Positions 8,929-14,876 of a DNA stretch of 20,715 bases are shown here, piece after piece (within the stretch, counting starts at the first letter, position 1; the number at the start of each line of letters is the position of its first letter). The DNA comes from Actinomycetes bacterium (GTDB taxonomy: Bacteria; Actinomycetota; Acidimicrobiia; Acidimicrobiales; Microtrichaceae): assembly GCA_023423475.1 (NCBI GenBank), contig JAFAFN010000036.1, positions 1-20,715 of the forward strand, given 5' to 3'. The notes below the pieces were generated by a model, which ran no database searches, was not told the DNA's origin, and saw nothing but the letters and a program-made list of their open reading frames with translations. The position numbers were made by a program, and so were the translations under genes.

Positions 8929-9507
8929 TCAGGCTTCGGGCGGCGCAGCTGCGCCGTCCGAAGCCGCGAGCAGCTCGACCAGGTGCGCCTCGAGCTCACC
9001 GAGCTCGACGACGTCCTCCTGGGTGATGCCGAGCGGGCCGGGGAAGAGCGTGGACGCGATGGATCCGGCGACGGTCCGCAGGGCCATGCCCCTGGCGCGT
9101 CGGGGCTCGAGGCCGTAGGTCGTCACGTAGATCTCGGCGATGCGGTCGAGGATCGGCGTGTCGACCCGACCGTCGAACACCGAGGGGTCCGCCGCGATGA
9201 GCCAGTTCATCAGCTGCGTGGTCATGCGAGCGTGCTCGACGACCTGACCTCTGCCGAGCGGCGGGGTGAGCTCGCGTGCGATCTCGGCGTTGAGCTCCTC
9301 GTGCACCGCGAGGAACAGCTGGATCTTGCCGCCGAACCACGCCTGCACCATCCGATGGTGGTGTCCCGAGGCCTCGGCGATCTGGCGGACGGTGATCTCG
9401 TCGGGACTCTGGTCCTCGAGCAACGAGATCGTGGCTTCGATGATGTTTCTTCGGCCTTGGTCCCGCGGAGTCCTGGTCCGAGCCGGCGGCTGCGGACGAG
9501 CACTCAT
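8929..9507 (-). CDS. TetR-family transcriptional regulator
   Basis: A 192-residue protein of normal TetR length. After a basic N-terminal tail (TRTPRDQGRR), the helix-turn-helix covers about residues 38-61 (ITVRQIAEASGHHHRMVQAWFGGK), with the usual aromatic-FGGK end; the triple His in the recognition helix region is uncommon. The remaining ~130 residues are the helical ligand/dimer domain, whose ligand cannot be read. ATG 9507 is chosen because a TACCAT -10 box ends 8 nt upstream, which leaves room for little or no leader; the frame stays open further up but without protein-like sequence. It diverges from the F420-type oxidoreductase across 102 bp, so that gene is its most likely target. Its 3' end contains the palindrome shared with the giant gene's end. 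Confidence 0.88.
   Translation of the reverse strand: MSARPQPPARTRTPRDQGRRNIIEATISLLEDQSPDEITVRQIAEASGHHHRMVQAWFGGKIQLFLAVHEELNAEIARELTPPLGRGQVVEHARMTTQLMNWLIAADPSVFDGRVDTPILDRIAEIYVTTYGLEPRRARGMALRTVAGSIASTLFPGPLGITQEDVVELGELEAHLVELLAASDGAAAPPEA
8932..8965. terminator. 34-bp palindrome at the giant gene / tetR convergence, likely bidirectional terminator
   Basis: The sequence is self-complementary over 34 bp with one mismatched pair (8940/8957); its core CGGCGCAGCTGCGCCG (8941-8956) is perfect. It starts 6 bp after the giant gene's stop and lies wholly inside the last codons of the convergent tetR gene, where it encodes the end of the protein. No T-tract follows on either strand. It can fold as a very stable hairpin in both transcripts. 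Confidence 0.6.
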
Positions 9508-9515
9508 TGATGCGC

Positions 9516-9521
9516 ATGGTA
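9516..9521 (-). promoter_or_regulatory. -10 box (TACCAT) of tetR, leaderless type
   Basis: TACCAT on the minus strand fits TANNNT and ends 8 nt before the ATG, so transcription would start at or within a base or two of the start codon. No ribosome site is visible. Confidence 0.5.
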
Positions 9522-9609
9522 TCGGCTCGTCGTTCGTGGATGGGGCACCCGACCTGGTGTCGTGGTGTCGTCGTAGGGTCGGTGGCACGACGATCGAGAG
9601 GTGGCCGCC

Positions 9610-10032
9610 ATGAGCGACGACATGAAGAGCTTCAACGACGGGGTCATCGCCGAGTTCCGCGACAACGGCGGCAAGGTCGGCGGGACCTTCGAGGGGGCAC
9701 CGGTGGTGCTGGTGCACCACACCGGCGCGAAGTCCGGCGTCGAGCGGGTCACGCCGCTCATGTACCGACCCGACGGCGACCGCGTCGTCATCTTCGCCTC
9801 GAAGGCGGGTGCTCCCGATCATCCGGCGTGGTTCCACAACCTCGTGGCGAACCCGGAGACCACCATCGAGATCGGCGACGAGTCCGGCGTCGCGGTGCGG
9901 GCCGTCGTGCTCGAGGGTGACGACCGTGAGCGCATCTGGTCCGCCCAGATGGCCGACGTGCCCCAGTTCGCCGAGTACGAGAAGTCCGCGGCCGGACGGG
10001 TCATCCCCGTGGTCGCACTCGAGCGGATCTGA
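9610..10032 (+). CDS. Nitroreductase / deazaflavin (F420)-dependent oxidoreductase, Ddn family
   Basis: A 140-residue single-domain protein of the PF04075 split beta-barrel family, which includes the mycobacterial F420H2-dependent quinone reductase Ddn. Hallmarks are the LVHHTGAKSGVERVTPLMY block (about residues 35-53) and the FASKAGAPDHPAWFHNLVANPETTIEIG block (about 63-90), the part that binds the deazaflavin phosphate and closes the active site. Family members reduce quinones, nitro compounds or other hydrophobic acceptors; the substrate here is unknown. ATG 9610 is preceded by GAGAGGTGG at 5-6 nt. The GTG at 9601 overlaps that ribosome site and is less likely. A TAGGGT box at 9574-9579 could be the -10. 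The divergent TetR is a plausible regulator. Confidence 0.85.
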   Translation: MSDDMKSFNDGVIAEFRDNGGKVGGTFEGAPVVLVHHTGAKSGVERVTPLMYRPDGDRVVIFASKAGAPDHPAWFHNLVANPETTIEIGDESGVAVRAVVLEGDDRERIWSAQMADVPQFAEYEKSAAGRVIPVVALERI

Positions 10033-10033
10033 C

Positions 10034-10060
10034 CCTTCGGTTCGCTACTGCGGCCGAAGG
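10034..10060. terminator. Hairpin between convergent oxidoreductase and ilvE genes
   Basis: CCTTCGG (10034-10040) pairs with CCGAAGG (10054-10060) around a 13-nt loop holding the ilvE stop codon. There is no T-tract, so it is a weak candidate for a shared terminator. Confidence 0.35.
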
Positions 10061-11208
10061 TCGACCCCGGCGCGCTCGAGTGCCTCGCTCACCCGGGCGA
10101 GCCAACCGAAGCGATCCTCGGCGATACCGTGCTGCACGTCGAGCAACTGGCGGCGCAGCGCGATGGTGACCGGGCCGGGCTCGCCGTCACCGATGACCAG
10201 TCGCTCGCCCTCGTCGACGAGCGCGCCGATCGGTGCGATGACCGCGGCGGTGCCACAGGCGAACATCTCGAGCAGTGAGCCGTCCGCGAGCCCCTCGCGG
10301 ATCTGGTCGATCGACGTCGGCTCGACGACCATCTCGTCGATGTCGACGCCCGGCACCGCGGAACCGTCGCCCTCGGCGTCGCTGGCCGCGAGCTGCAGGA
10401 GCGAGTCCCGGGTGACACCTTCGAGGATGGTGCCGGTCAGCGGGGGAGTGCTCACCACGGTGCGTCCGTCGCGTCGCCAGACGAACACGACGTTCATCGC
10501 GTTGAGCTCCTCGACCCAACGGTGCTCGACCGAGTCGAGCCAGAGGACCTGGTCGTGTCCGGCTGCACCCGCGCGTCCGTGTGCGGCGAACCCCGCGGCG
10601 TAGTTGCCGGCGAACTTCGCGGCGCCGGTGCCACCGGGCGTCGCTCGGACGTCTCCGCGTTCGACGCCCACGGTGATCGCTGCGAGACGGTCGCCGAAGT
10701 AGTTGGCGACCGGCGACGCGATGATCACGAAGAGGTACTCGTTCGCCGGGCGGACCGACAGGTGGGGCTCCGAGCCGAAGATGAACGGCCGCACGTACAA
10801 CGCCGCGCCGTCCTCGGCCGGCACCCAGGCCCGGTCCGCGCCGACGAGCAGCGCACAGCCGAGCTCGAAGGCGCCATCGGGCAACTCCGGGATCGCGATC
10901 CGGCGAGCGCTGGCGGCCATGCGCTTCGCGTTGGTGTCGGGACGGAACAACGCAGCGGTGCCGTCCGCGAGGGCGTAGGCCTTCAGCGCTTCGAAGATGG
11001 ACTGCCCATAGTGGAGTGCGAGGGTGCCGGGACTGAGGGAGAGCGGTGCGAACGGCTGCAGCTCGAGCGGGCCCCAAGCACCGTCGGCGTAACGCATCAC
11101 GACCATGTGGTCGGTGAAGGTCTCGCCGAACACAGGAGCGGCGAGCAGTGCCTCGCGTTCGGCGTCGGGGAGCGGCGTGGGGTTCTGGGAGATGCGGACC
11201 TCGGTCAC
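10045..11208 (-). CDS. ilvE: Branched-chain amino acid aminotransferase
   Basis: A fold-type IV PLP aminotransferase (387 residues from GTG 11208) that interconverts leucine, isoleucine and valine with their 2-oxo acids, using glutamate/2-oxoglutarate (EC 2.6.1.42). The PLP lysine lies in ATPGGTGAAKFAGNYAAG (Lys ~198 from this start). Other BCAT landmarks are LHYGQSIFEALKAY near residue 70, YVRPFIFGSEPHLSV near 140, the EELNAMNVVFVW block and the C-terminal FACGTAAVIAPIG block that binds the cofactor phosphate. Length and motifs match actinobacterial IlvE. GTG 11208 is chosen because its first bases overlap the TGA of the upstream DUF1697 fragment (GTGA), a usual coupling geometry; TTG 11226 would add six residues. 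Confidence 0.92.
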   Translation of the reverse strand: MTEVRISQNPTPLPDAEREALLAAPVFGETFTDHMVVMRYADGAWGPLELQPFAPLSLSPGTLALHYGQSIFEALKAYALADGTAALFRPDTNAKRMAASARRIAIPELPDGAFELGCALLVGADRAWVPAEDGAALYVRPFIFGSEPHLSVRPANEYLFVIIASPVANYFGDRLAAITVGVERGDVRATPGGTGAAKFAGNYAAGFAAHGRAGAAGHDQVLWLDSVEHRWVEELNAMNVVFVWRRDGRTVVSTPPLTGTILEGVTRDSLLQLAASDAEGDGSAVPGVDIDEMVVEPTSIDQIREGLADGSLLEMFACGTAAVIAPIGALVDEGERLVIGDGEPGPVTIALRRQLLDVQHGIAEDRFGWLARVSEALERAGVDLRPQ

Positions 11209-11480
11209 GGCACCAGCTTCGTCCAAGTGGCCGCCATCTCGGCGCTGGTACGGATCTGCACCGCAGCGGACAGGCCGACCGCCTCGTGGAGCGCCGTCGA
11301 GATCGCAGCACCGAGGTCGTCGACGAATCCGTCCGGTGGTTCGAACACCACGTTGCCGCGCTGGAGGTACGTCCCCACGTCGGTACAGCCGAGTGATTCG
11401 ACGACCGCTCTCAGGTCGGCCATCGGCAGCCGTCGGTTCGGACCGAGGTTGACGCCACGGAGCAGACCGACGACTCGCAT
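11205..11480 (-). pseudogene. Half-length DUF1697 protein (truncated)
   Basis: Ninety-one residues match the N-terminal half of DUF1697 proteins: VVGLLRGVNLGPNRRLPMADLRAVVESLGCTDVGTYLQRGNVVFEPPDG, then the start of the second segment (VQIRTSAEMAA). Full members are about 170-180 residues; here the frame stops after TWTKLVP, directly against the ilvE start (4-nt overlap), and no remainder of the domain is seen in any frame because ilvE takes over. The C-terminal half therefore appears deleted. It may still be translated, and its stop may feed ribosomes into ilvE, so it could survive as a leader cistron. The family's function is not established. Confidence 0.7.
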
Positions 11481-11486
11481 CCGTCC

Positions 11487-11492
11487 ACCGTA
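11487..11492 (-). promoter_or_regulatory. -10 box (TACGGT) for the DUF1697 fragment-ilvE unit, leaderless type
   Basis: TACGGT on the minus strand ends 6 nt before ATG 11480, so the transcript would start at the start codon. This would be the promoter of ilvE as well, through the GTGA overlap. Confidence 0.45.
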
Positions 11493-11547
11493 CGACGCCG
11501 CCCGGTCACGGACCCTCTCGATCGAACTGCAATGACATGTCGAGCTT

Positions 11548-11584
11548 TGGTGCGAGGGTGACCGAATCAGTCACTCTCGCACCA
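11548..11584. repeat. 15-bp-stem orphan hairpin
   Basis: TGGTGCGAGGGTGAC (11548-11562) pairs with GTCACTCTCGCACCA (11570-11584) around the 7-nt loop CGAATCA; the stem is complete except for one G-T pair. No intact gene ends here on either strand, so it is either the terminator of a gene since lost or a REP/MITE-like dispersed palindrome. The region 11481-11682 holds no gene I can support. Confidence 0.6.
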
Positions 11585-11682
11585 CACCTCGACCCGTACC
11601 TCGAGGTTCAGCTGCTGCACTGCCGCCGAGATGCCGGTCCAGGGCCACCTGACGTGCGCCCTCCCTGCGTACGGGGCCGTCG

Positions 11683-11830
11683 TACGCTCGGCGGCCGTGG
11701 AGCTGCGTGTGGGATGCCCGATGTGGGCGCACAAGGGCTGGTCGGGGACGTACCTGCCCGAGAAGCTCGGACGCAGCGAGCAGATCGCGGCCTACGCCAG
11801 CTGGTGCACGAGCGTCGAGGGCAACACCAC
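11683..11830 (+). repeat. Direct repeat copy A: 5' end of DUF72 gene plus its promoter
   Basis: 148 bp matching 12317-12464 with 9 mismatches (about 94% identity) and no gaps, at an offset of 634 bp. The match begins at the TACGCT -10 box, 14 bp before the GTG start, and stops abruptly after codon 44. Sequence outside the two copies is unrelated. Confidence 0.9.
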
Positions 11831-11918
11831 TCATACAGCGTGTTACACCAGCATCCTGAACAGTTCGAGGTACGCCGAATTCGCCAGGTGGAGCAGCGAC
11901 GTTCGTCGGTACCGTTGA
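11697..11918 (+). pseudogene. Truncated DUF72 (YecE-like) gene fragment
   Basis: From GTG 11697 this reads VELRVGCPMWAHKGWSG and on to SVEGNTT with only two amino-acid differences from the intact gene at 12331 (Lys to Thr and Gly to Ser). After residue 45 it leaves the family and runs on through 28 unrelated residues (HTACYTSILNSSRYAEFARW...) to a TGA at 11916. The barrel of a DUF72 protein needs some 240 residues more, so this copy cannot be functional as such. The tail after 11831 is less GC-rich than its surroundings, which suggests foreign origin. The promoter box is kept, so a short peptide might be made. Confidence 0.8.
11910..11915 (+). promoter_or_regulatory. -10 box (TACCGT) of the 127-aa gene, leaderless type
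   Basis: TACCGT ends 7 nt before ATG 11923 and overlaps the stop codon region of the DUF72 fragment. There is no ribosome site before the ATG. Confidence 0.45.
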
Positions 11919-11922
11919 CGTC

Positions 11923-12306
11923 ATGTCGGAGACTCCCGAGGAGCTGGGCCGCCGACTCGTCGCAGAGATGGGTCGCCCCCGAACGGAAGAGGAGTTCGAT
12001 GACTCGGCGACCGCGGCCTTGCGCTGGGGCGCCGAGGACCTCGACGACGATGCCGTCTGGCGGGCACTGTTGGCAGCGCTCGACGCGGCGCAGGAAGATG
12101 GCGACCTCTTCCTGATCGCGGACGGCATGCTCTTCGAGTCGGTGTTCACTCGGGACGGATTCCACTTGCAGTTCGAGCAGCTGCTGACCGCAGGCAACGC
12201 GAAGGCCATCCGACTCGTCGAGGTGATGTCGACCGAGAAGTGGAACTGGGAAGGTCCCGAGATGGTCGCTTGGTGGCAGGGGATGCTGGCGCTACGACCG
12301 AGTTGA
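11923..12306 (+). CDS. Small acidic protein of unknown function, carried between DUF72 repeats (tentatively DUF6869-like)
   Basis: A 127-residue, acidic, probably all-helical cytoplasmic protein: MSETPEELGRRLVAEMGRP, then DDAVWRALLAALDAAQEDGDLFLIADGMLFESVFTRDGFHLQFEQLLTAGN and a Trp-rich end (KWNWEGPEMVAWWQGMLALRPS). The middle recalls the DUF6869-type pattern in which a short helical protein carries an IAxGxLExhL stretch, but I hold this only as a possibility. There is no signal peptide or membrane segment. It lies between the two 148-bp DUF72 repeats and has its own apparent leaderless promoter, so it travels as a one-gene cassette. Small acidic helical proteins in such positions are often immunity or orphan defence-type proteins; nothing in the sequence proves that. 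Confidence 0.7.
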   Translation: MSETPEELGRRLVAEMGRPRTEEEFDDSATAALRWGAEDLDDDAVWRALLAALDAAQEDGDLFLIADGMLFESVFTRDGFHLQFEQLLTAGNAKAIRLVEVMSTEKWNWEGPEMVAWWQGMLALRPS

Positions 12307-12316
12307 GCGCCGCACC

Positions 12317-12322
12317 TACGCT
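12317..12322 (+). promoter_or_regulatory. -10 box (TACGCT) of the DUF72 gene, leaderless type
   Basis: TACGCT ends 8 nt before GTG 12331. The same box with the same spacing is kept in the truncated copy at 11683-11688. No ribosome site lies between box and start. Confidence 0.5.
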
Positions 12323-12464
12323 CGGCGGCCGTGGAGCTGCGTGTGGGGTGTCCGATGTGGGCGCACAAGGGGTGGTCGGGGAAGTACCTGCCCGAGAAGC
12401 TCGGTCGCGGCGAGCAGATCGCGGCATACGCCAGCTGGTGCACGAGCGTCGAGGGGAACACGAC
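12317..12464 (+). repeat. Direct repeat copy B: promoter and first 44 codons of the intact DUF72 gene
   Basis: Partner of 11683-11830. Of nine differences, seven are silent third-position changes and two alter the protein; the 14 bp upstream of the start are identical. Confidence 0.9.
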
Positions 12465-13182
12465 CTTCTACGGACTCCCCAGCGTCGAGACCGTCGCGAC
12501 GTGGGCCGCCGACGCGCCGAGCGACTTCCGGTTCGTGTTCAAGGTGCCCAGGACGGTCACCCACGACCGGCGACTCCGTGACGTTCGGGTCCAGGTGCGC
12601 GAGTTCCTCGACCGGATCGAGCCCCTCGGCGAACGGGCCTCGACGCTCTGGGTGCAGCTTCCGGCCTCGTTCGGGCCGTCGGACCTCGAGGTGCTCGATC
12701 GATTCCTGGCTCGCATGCCGGCGGCGCACCGCTACGGCGTCGAGGTCCGTCATCCGTCCTTCTTCGAGGACGGCGCCGACCGGCCACGTCTCGAGGACCT
12801 GTTGGTCCGACACGGCGCCGAGTGGATCTCGTTCGACACGACCACGCTGTTCTCGGCGCCACCGACCAGCGACGCCGAGCGAGAAGGTTGGAACCAGAAG
12901 CCGCGCCTGCCTCGGAGGACGGCAGCCCTGAGCGACGAGCCCGTGGTGCGCTACGTCGGTCGCGACGACGTCGAGGTCACCGAGTCGGGATGGCAGCCAT
13001 GGGTCGACGTCGTCGCTGGCTGGCTCCGCGAAGGACGGCGTCCCACGTTCTTCCTCCACACGCCCGACAACGACGACGCCCTGTGGCTGGCCCGACGGTT
13101 CCACGATCAGGTCCGTGCGCTCGTGCCCGACGTCGCGCCGCTGCCGACGCCGGTCGACGCAACCCCTCCGACGCTCTTCTGA
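12331..13182 (+). CDS. DUF72 family protein (YecE-like)
   Basis: A 283-residue TIM-barrel-like DUF72 protein of normal length. Family landmarks are the opening LRVGCPMWAHKGWSGKYLP, YASWCTSVEGNTTFYGLPS (about residues 34-52), FRFVFKVPRTVTHDRRL, LWVQLPASFGP, the YGVEVRHPSFF strand (about 135-145), WISFDTTTLF and the PVVRYVGRDD strand (about 205-214). The biochemical role of DUF72 is not established; some members have been linked to metal or nucleic-acid chemistry only by fold. The start is GTG with no ribosome site, but the TACGCT box 8 nt upstream fits a leaderless start, and the same start is conserved in the duplicated fragment. The C-terminal ~20 residues (Pro/Thr-rich) look disordered. It converges on arsC with 12 bp between the stops. 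Confidence 0.9.
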   Translation: MELRVGCPMWAHKGWSGKYLPEKLGRGEQIAAYASWCTSVEGNTTFYGLPSVETVATWAADAPSDFRFVFKVPRTVTHDRRLRDVRVQVREFLDRIEPLGERASTLWVQLPASFGPSDLEVLDRFLARMPAAHRYGVEVRHPSFFEDGADRPRLEDLLVRHGAEWISFDTTTLFSAPPTSDAEREGWNQKPRLPRRTAALSDEPVVRYVGRDDVEVTESGWQPWVDVVAGWLREGRRPTFFLHTPDNDDALWLARRFHDQVRALVPDVAPLPTPVDATPPTLF

Positions 13183-13194
13183 CGGTGGCCGACC

Positions 13195-13626
13195 TCATTG
13201 CAGGGCTGTCCCCGCGTTGGGCTCGACGTCGAGATCGGTGAGCAGCTGCTCCACGCGCCGTCGGATCTCGTCGCGGATCGGGCGCACGCCGTCGAGCGGG
13301 CGCCCAGCAGGGTCGGGGAGGGGCCAGTCCTCGTAGCGAGTGCCCGGCACATACGGGCAGCTATCGCCACAGCCCATCGTGACCACGACGTCCGCGGCGT
13401 CCAACTGCGCGTCGCTCCATCTCGTCGGGGTCTCGTCAGCGATGTCGATGCCGACCTCGCGCATGGCATCGACCACGCTGGTATGCAGCACGTCGGCGGG
13501 TTCGCTGCCGCCGCTGAACGCGGTGGCACGGTCGCCCGCGAGGTGGCGGAACCAACCGAGTGCCATCTGGGATCTCCCTGCGTTGTGGATGCAGAGGAAC
13601 AGCACGGAGGGGTGATCGGAGCTCAT
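13195..13626 (-). CDS. arsC: Arsenate reductase, low-molecular-weight phosphatase type (probably mycothiol-dependent)
   Basis: A 143-residue cytoplasmic enzyme reducing As(V) to As(III). The phosphatase-type loop CIHNAGRS starts at Cys12 with Arg18, the general acid Asp is in WPLPDPAG (Asp105), and a second Cys pair lies at MGCGDSCPY (Cys86, Cys90). The loop spelling CxHNAGRSQMA is that of the actinobacterial arsenate reductases/arsenate-mycothiol transferases rather than the thioredoxin-linked Staphylococcus type; the CGDSC pair leaves a thioredoxin-style disulfide relay possible, so the electron donor is open. ATG 13626 overlaps the TGA of the channel gene (ATGA), so the last two genes of the operon are translationally coupled. 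A longer upstream frame is only sequence inside the channel gene. Confidence 0.92.
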   Translation of the reverse strand: MSSDHPSVLFLCIHNAGRSQMALGWFRHLAGDRATAFSGGSEPADVLHTSVVDAMREVGIDIADETPTRWSDAQLDAADVVVTMGCGDSCPYVPGTRYEDWPLPDPAGRPLDGVRPIRDEIRRRVEQLLTDLDVEPNAGTALQ

Positions 13627-14333
13627 CTGTCCTTCTCGGGATGGAGGTAGCGGTCGAGCGCGACGGCGAGCGAGCACCCGAGGATCTGGGCGGCGATGAA
13701 GGTCGGTGCGGAGGACGGAGCGATCCCCGAGAACGAGTTCGTGACGGTGCGGGCGATGGTGACCGCGGGGTTCGCGAAGCTGGTCGAGCTGGTGAACCAG
13801 TAGGCGGCGGCGATGTAGGCGCCGACCGCGACGGCGGTCATCTCTGCTCTCGGTGAGCGCGTCACACCGAGGATGACGGTGATCAGCCCGAAGGTGGCCA
13901 CGACTTCTGACAGCCTGGCGCCGGCGCTGATTCGCTCGTGGGTGGACCAGGTGGCCGCCGGAAGGTCGAACATGAGGTTCGCGACGACCGCTCCCGCAAG
14001 GCCACCACCGAGCTGGACCACGGATTCGAGCGCGCCGTGACCGGGTCGCAGGTCGCCGTCGAGGACGGCGACCGCCGACACGATCGGGTTGAACCGTGCG
14101 CCGGAGACGTGGCCGAAGGTGAGGATGAGCGCGGTCAGTCCGGCCCCGGTCGCCGCAGCGTTCTCGAGGAGCTGGAGTCCGGTGTCGGTCGACAGCCGTT
14201 GGGCCGCGATGCCAGAGCCGACGACGATCGCGACGAGGAAGGCGGTGCCGACGAACTCCGCGGTCAGGCGACGGCCGAGACTCGCCCCGGGGACCCCGAG
14301 CTCGAGCTCGGTGCCGAGCGTGGTGTCGGACAC
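13623..14333 (-). CDS. aqpS: MIP-family aquaglyceroporin, arsenic type (AqpS-like)
   Basis: A 236-residue, six-helix channel of the aquaporin superfamily in the cytoplasmic membrane. The first half-helix motif is changed to SGARFNPIVS (NPI instead of NPA), the second is SFANPAVTIAR (NPA kept). The residue right after the second NPA is Val, where water channels have the pore-constricting Arg; arsenic-locus channels such as Sinorhizobium AqpS share this kind of open, neutral filter. Such channels let As(OH)3 and methylarsenicals leave down their gradient. It starts with GTG 14333, one base after the arsI stop, and overlaps arsC. No ArsB or Acr3 pump is found in the window, so this is probably the export step. 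The frame upstream of 14333 is shadow sequence of arsI. Confidence 0.85.
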   Translation of the reverse strand: MSDTTLGTELELGVPGASLGRRLTAEFVGTAFLVAIVVGSGIAAQRLSTDTGLQLLENAAATGAGLTALILTFGHVSGARFNPIVSAVAVLDGDLRPGHGALESVVQLGGGLAGAVVANLMFDLPAATWSTHERISAGARLSEVVATFGLITVILGVTRSPRAEMTAVAVGAYIAAAYWFTSSTSFANPAVTIARTVTNSFSGIAPSSAPTFIAAQILGCSLAVALDRYLHPEKDR

Positions 14334-14334
14334 C

Positions 14335-14787
14335 TCAGCAGCAGGCGGTGGGCTCGGGTGCGGTGCTGCAACAGCTGGCGTCGCCGCCGGGCTCGACGCC
14401 CCGGAGCTGGCCGGCTGGCATCTCGGCATCCGCGAGCACCGTGTAGATCTCCCACGCCTCGCCGTCGGGTCCGTCGGTCCAGACCTTGTCCTGGATGGCG
14501 AAGCAGCACGACACCTCATCCTCGACAGCGGTGCCGAGGCCGGTGGTGGACAGTCGATCGACGGCAGTCCTCACGTCGTCGGTCGATGCGACCTCGACGC
14601 CGAGGTGGTTGAGCGATCCGGGGTCGCCGGCTCCCTCGATCAGCACCAGCTTCAACGGCGGATCGGCGATCGCGAAGTTCGCGTAGCCGTCGCGGACCTT
14701 GGCGGGGCCCGTGCTGAACAGTTTCGTGTAGAAGTCGATCGCCTCATCGAGGTTCGAGACGTTGAGTGCGAGCTGTACTCGTGACAT
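14335..14787 (-). CDS. arsI: ArsI/CadI-family VOC protein, probable C-As lyase
   Basis: A 150-residue vicinal-oxygen-chelate dioxygenase. ArsI is an Fe(II) enzyme that splits the C-As bond of trivalent methyl- or aryl-arsenicals, giving As(III). Conserved positions are visible: the likely metal ligands Gln5, His61 (NHLGVEV) and Glu113 (AWEIYTVL), and the adjacent cysteines Cys94-Cys95 (VSCCFAIQDKVW) that bind the substrate arsenic. The tail ends in a Cys-rich segment (SCCSTAPEPTACC), as in many ArsI proteins. ATG 14787 has GGAGG 11 nt upstream; the longer reading frame would cross the operators. First gene of the minus-strand operon arsI-aqpS-arsC, divergent from arsR. CadI, a cadmium-induced relative, is the alternative name. 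Confidence 0.9.
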   Translation of the reverse strand: MSRVQLALNVSNLDEAIDFYTKLFSTGPAKVRDGYANFAIADPPLKLVLIEGAGDPGSLNHLGVEVASTDDVRTAVDRLSTTGLGTAVEDEVSCCFAIQDKVWTDGPDGEAWEIYTVLADAEMPAGQLRGVEPGGDASCCSTAPEPTACC

Positions 14788-14811
14788 CGGGTGTGCATCC
14801 TCCGTAGGCTG

Positions 14812-14863
14812 ATCGACGATCGTCGATGTATTGATGTTCGTCAATGTATCGACGAACGTCAAT
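14812..14863. promoter_or_regulatory. Triple ArsR operator array between arsI and arsR
   Basis: Three 16-bp inverted repeats follow each other at an exact 18-bp step: ATCGACGATCGTCGAT (14812-14827, perfect palindrome), ATTGATGTTCGTCAAT (14830-14845) and ATCGACGAACGTCAAT (14848-14863). The consensus ATyGAcG-n-n-CGTCrAT matches the ATTGA...TCAAT sites bound by ArsR/SmtB regulators. The array fills the space between the two divergent starts, so ArsR probably controls itself and the arsI operon together. Confidence 0.75.
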
Positions 14864-14876
14864 ACGTGGAGGCGGA

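Noticed and set aside
9548..9582. CCCGACC ... GGGTCGG inverted repeat as the TetR operator
   Set aside because: Seven-base arms 21 bp apart are unlike usual TetR sites, and such matches are frequent by chance at this GC content.
9508..9837. Extension of the TetR frame by 110 residues
   Set aside because: It would run across the divergent promoter and into the oxidoreductase gene; the added sequence is not protein-like and a -10 box sits in front of the internal ATG.
11571..12461. 296-residue minus-strand frame across the DUF72 cassette
   Set aside because: It is antisense to the DUF72 copies and the 127-aa gene, with Ser/Arg/Pro-rich composition and no start signal. Both DUF72 copies appear in it only because the DNA is repeated.
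14844..14876. Upstream ATG for arsR adding 11 residues
   Set aside because: It lies inside the operator array and has no ribosome site; GGAGG precedes the ATG at 14877.
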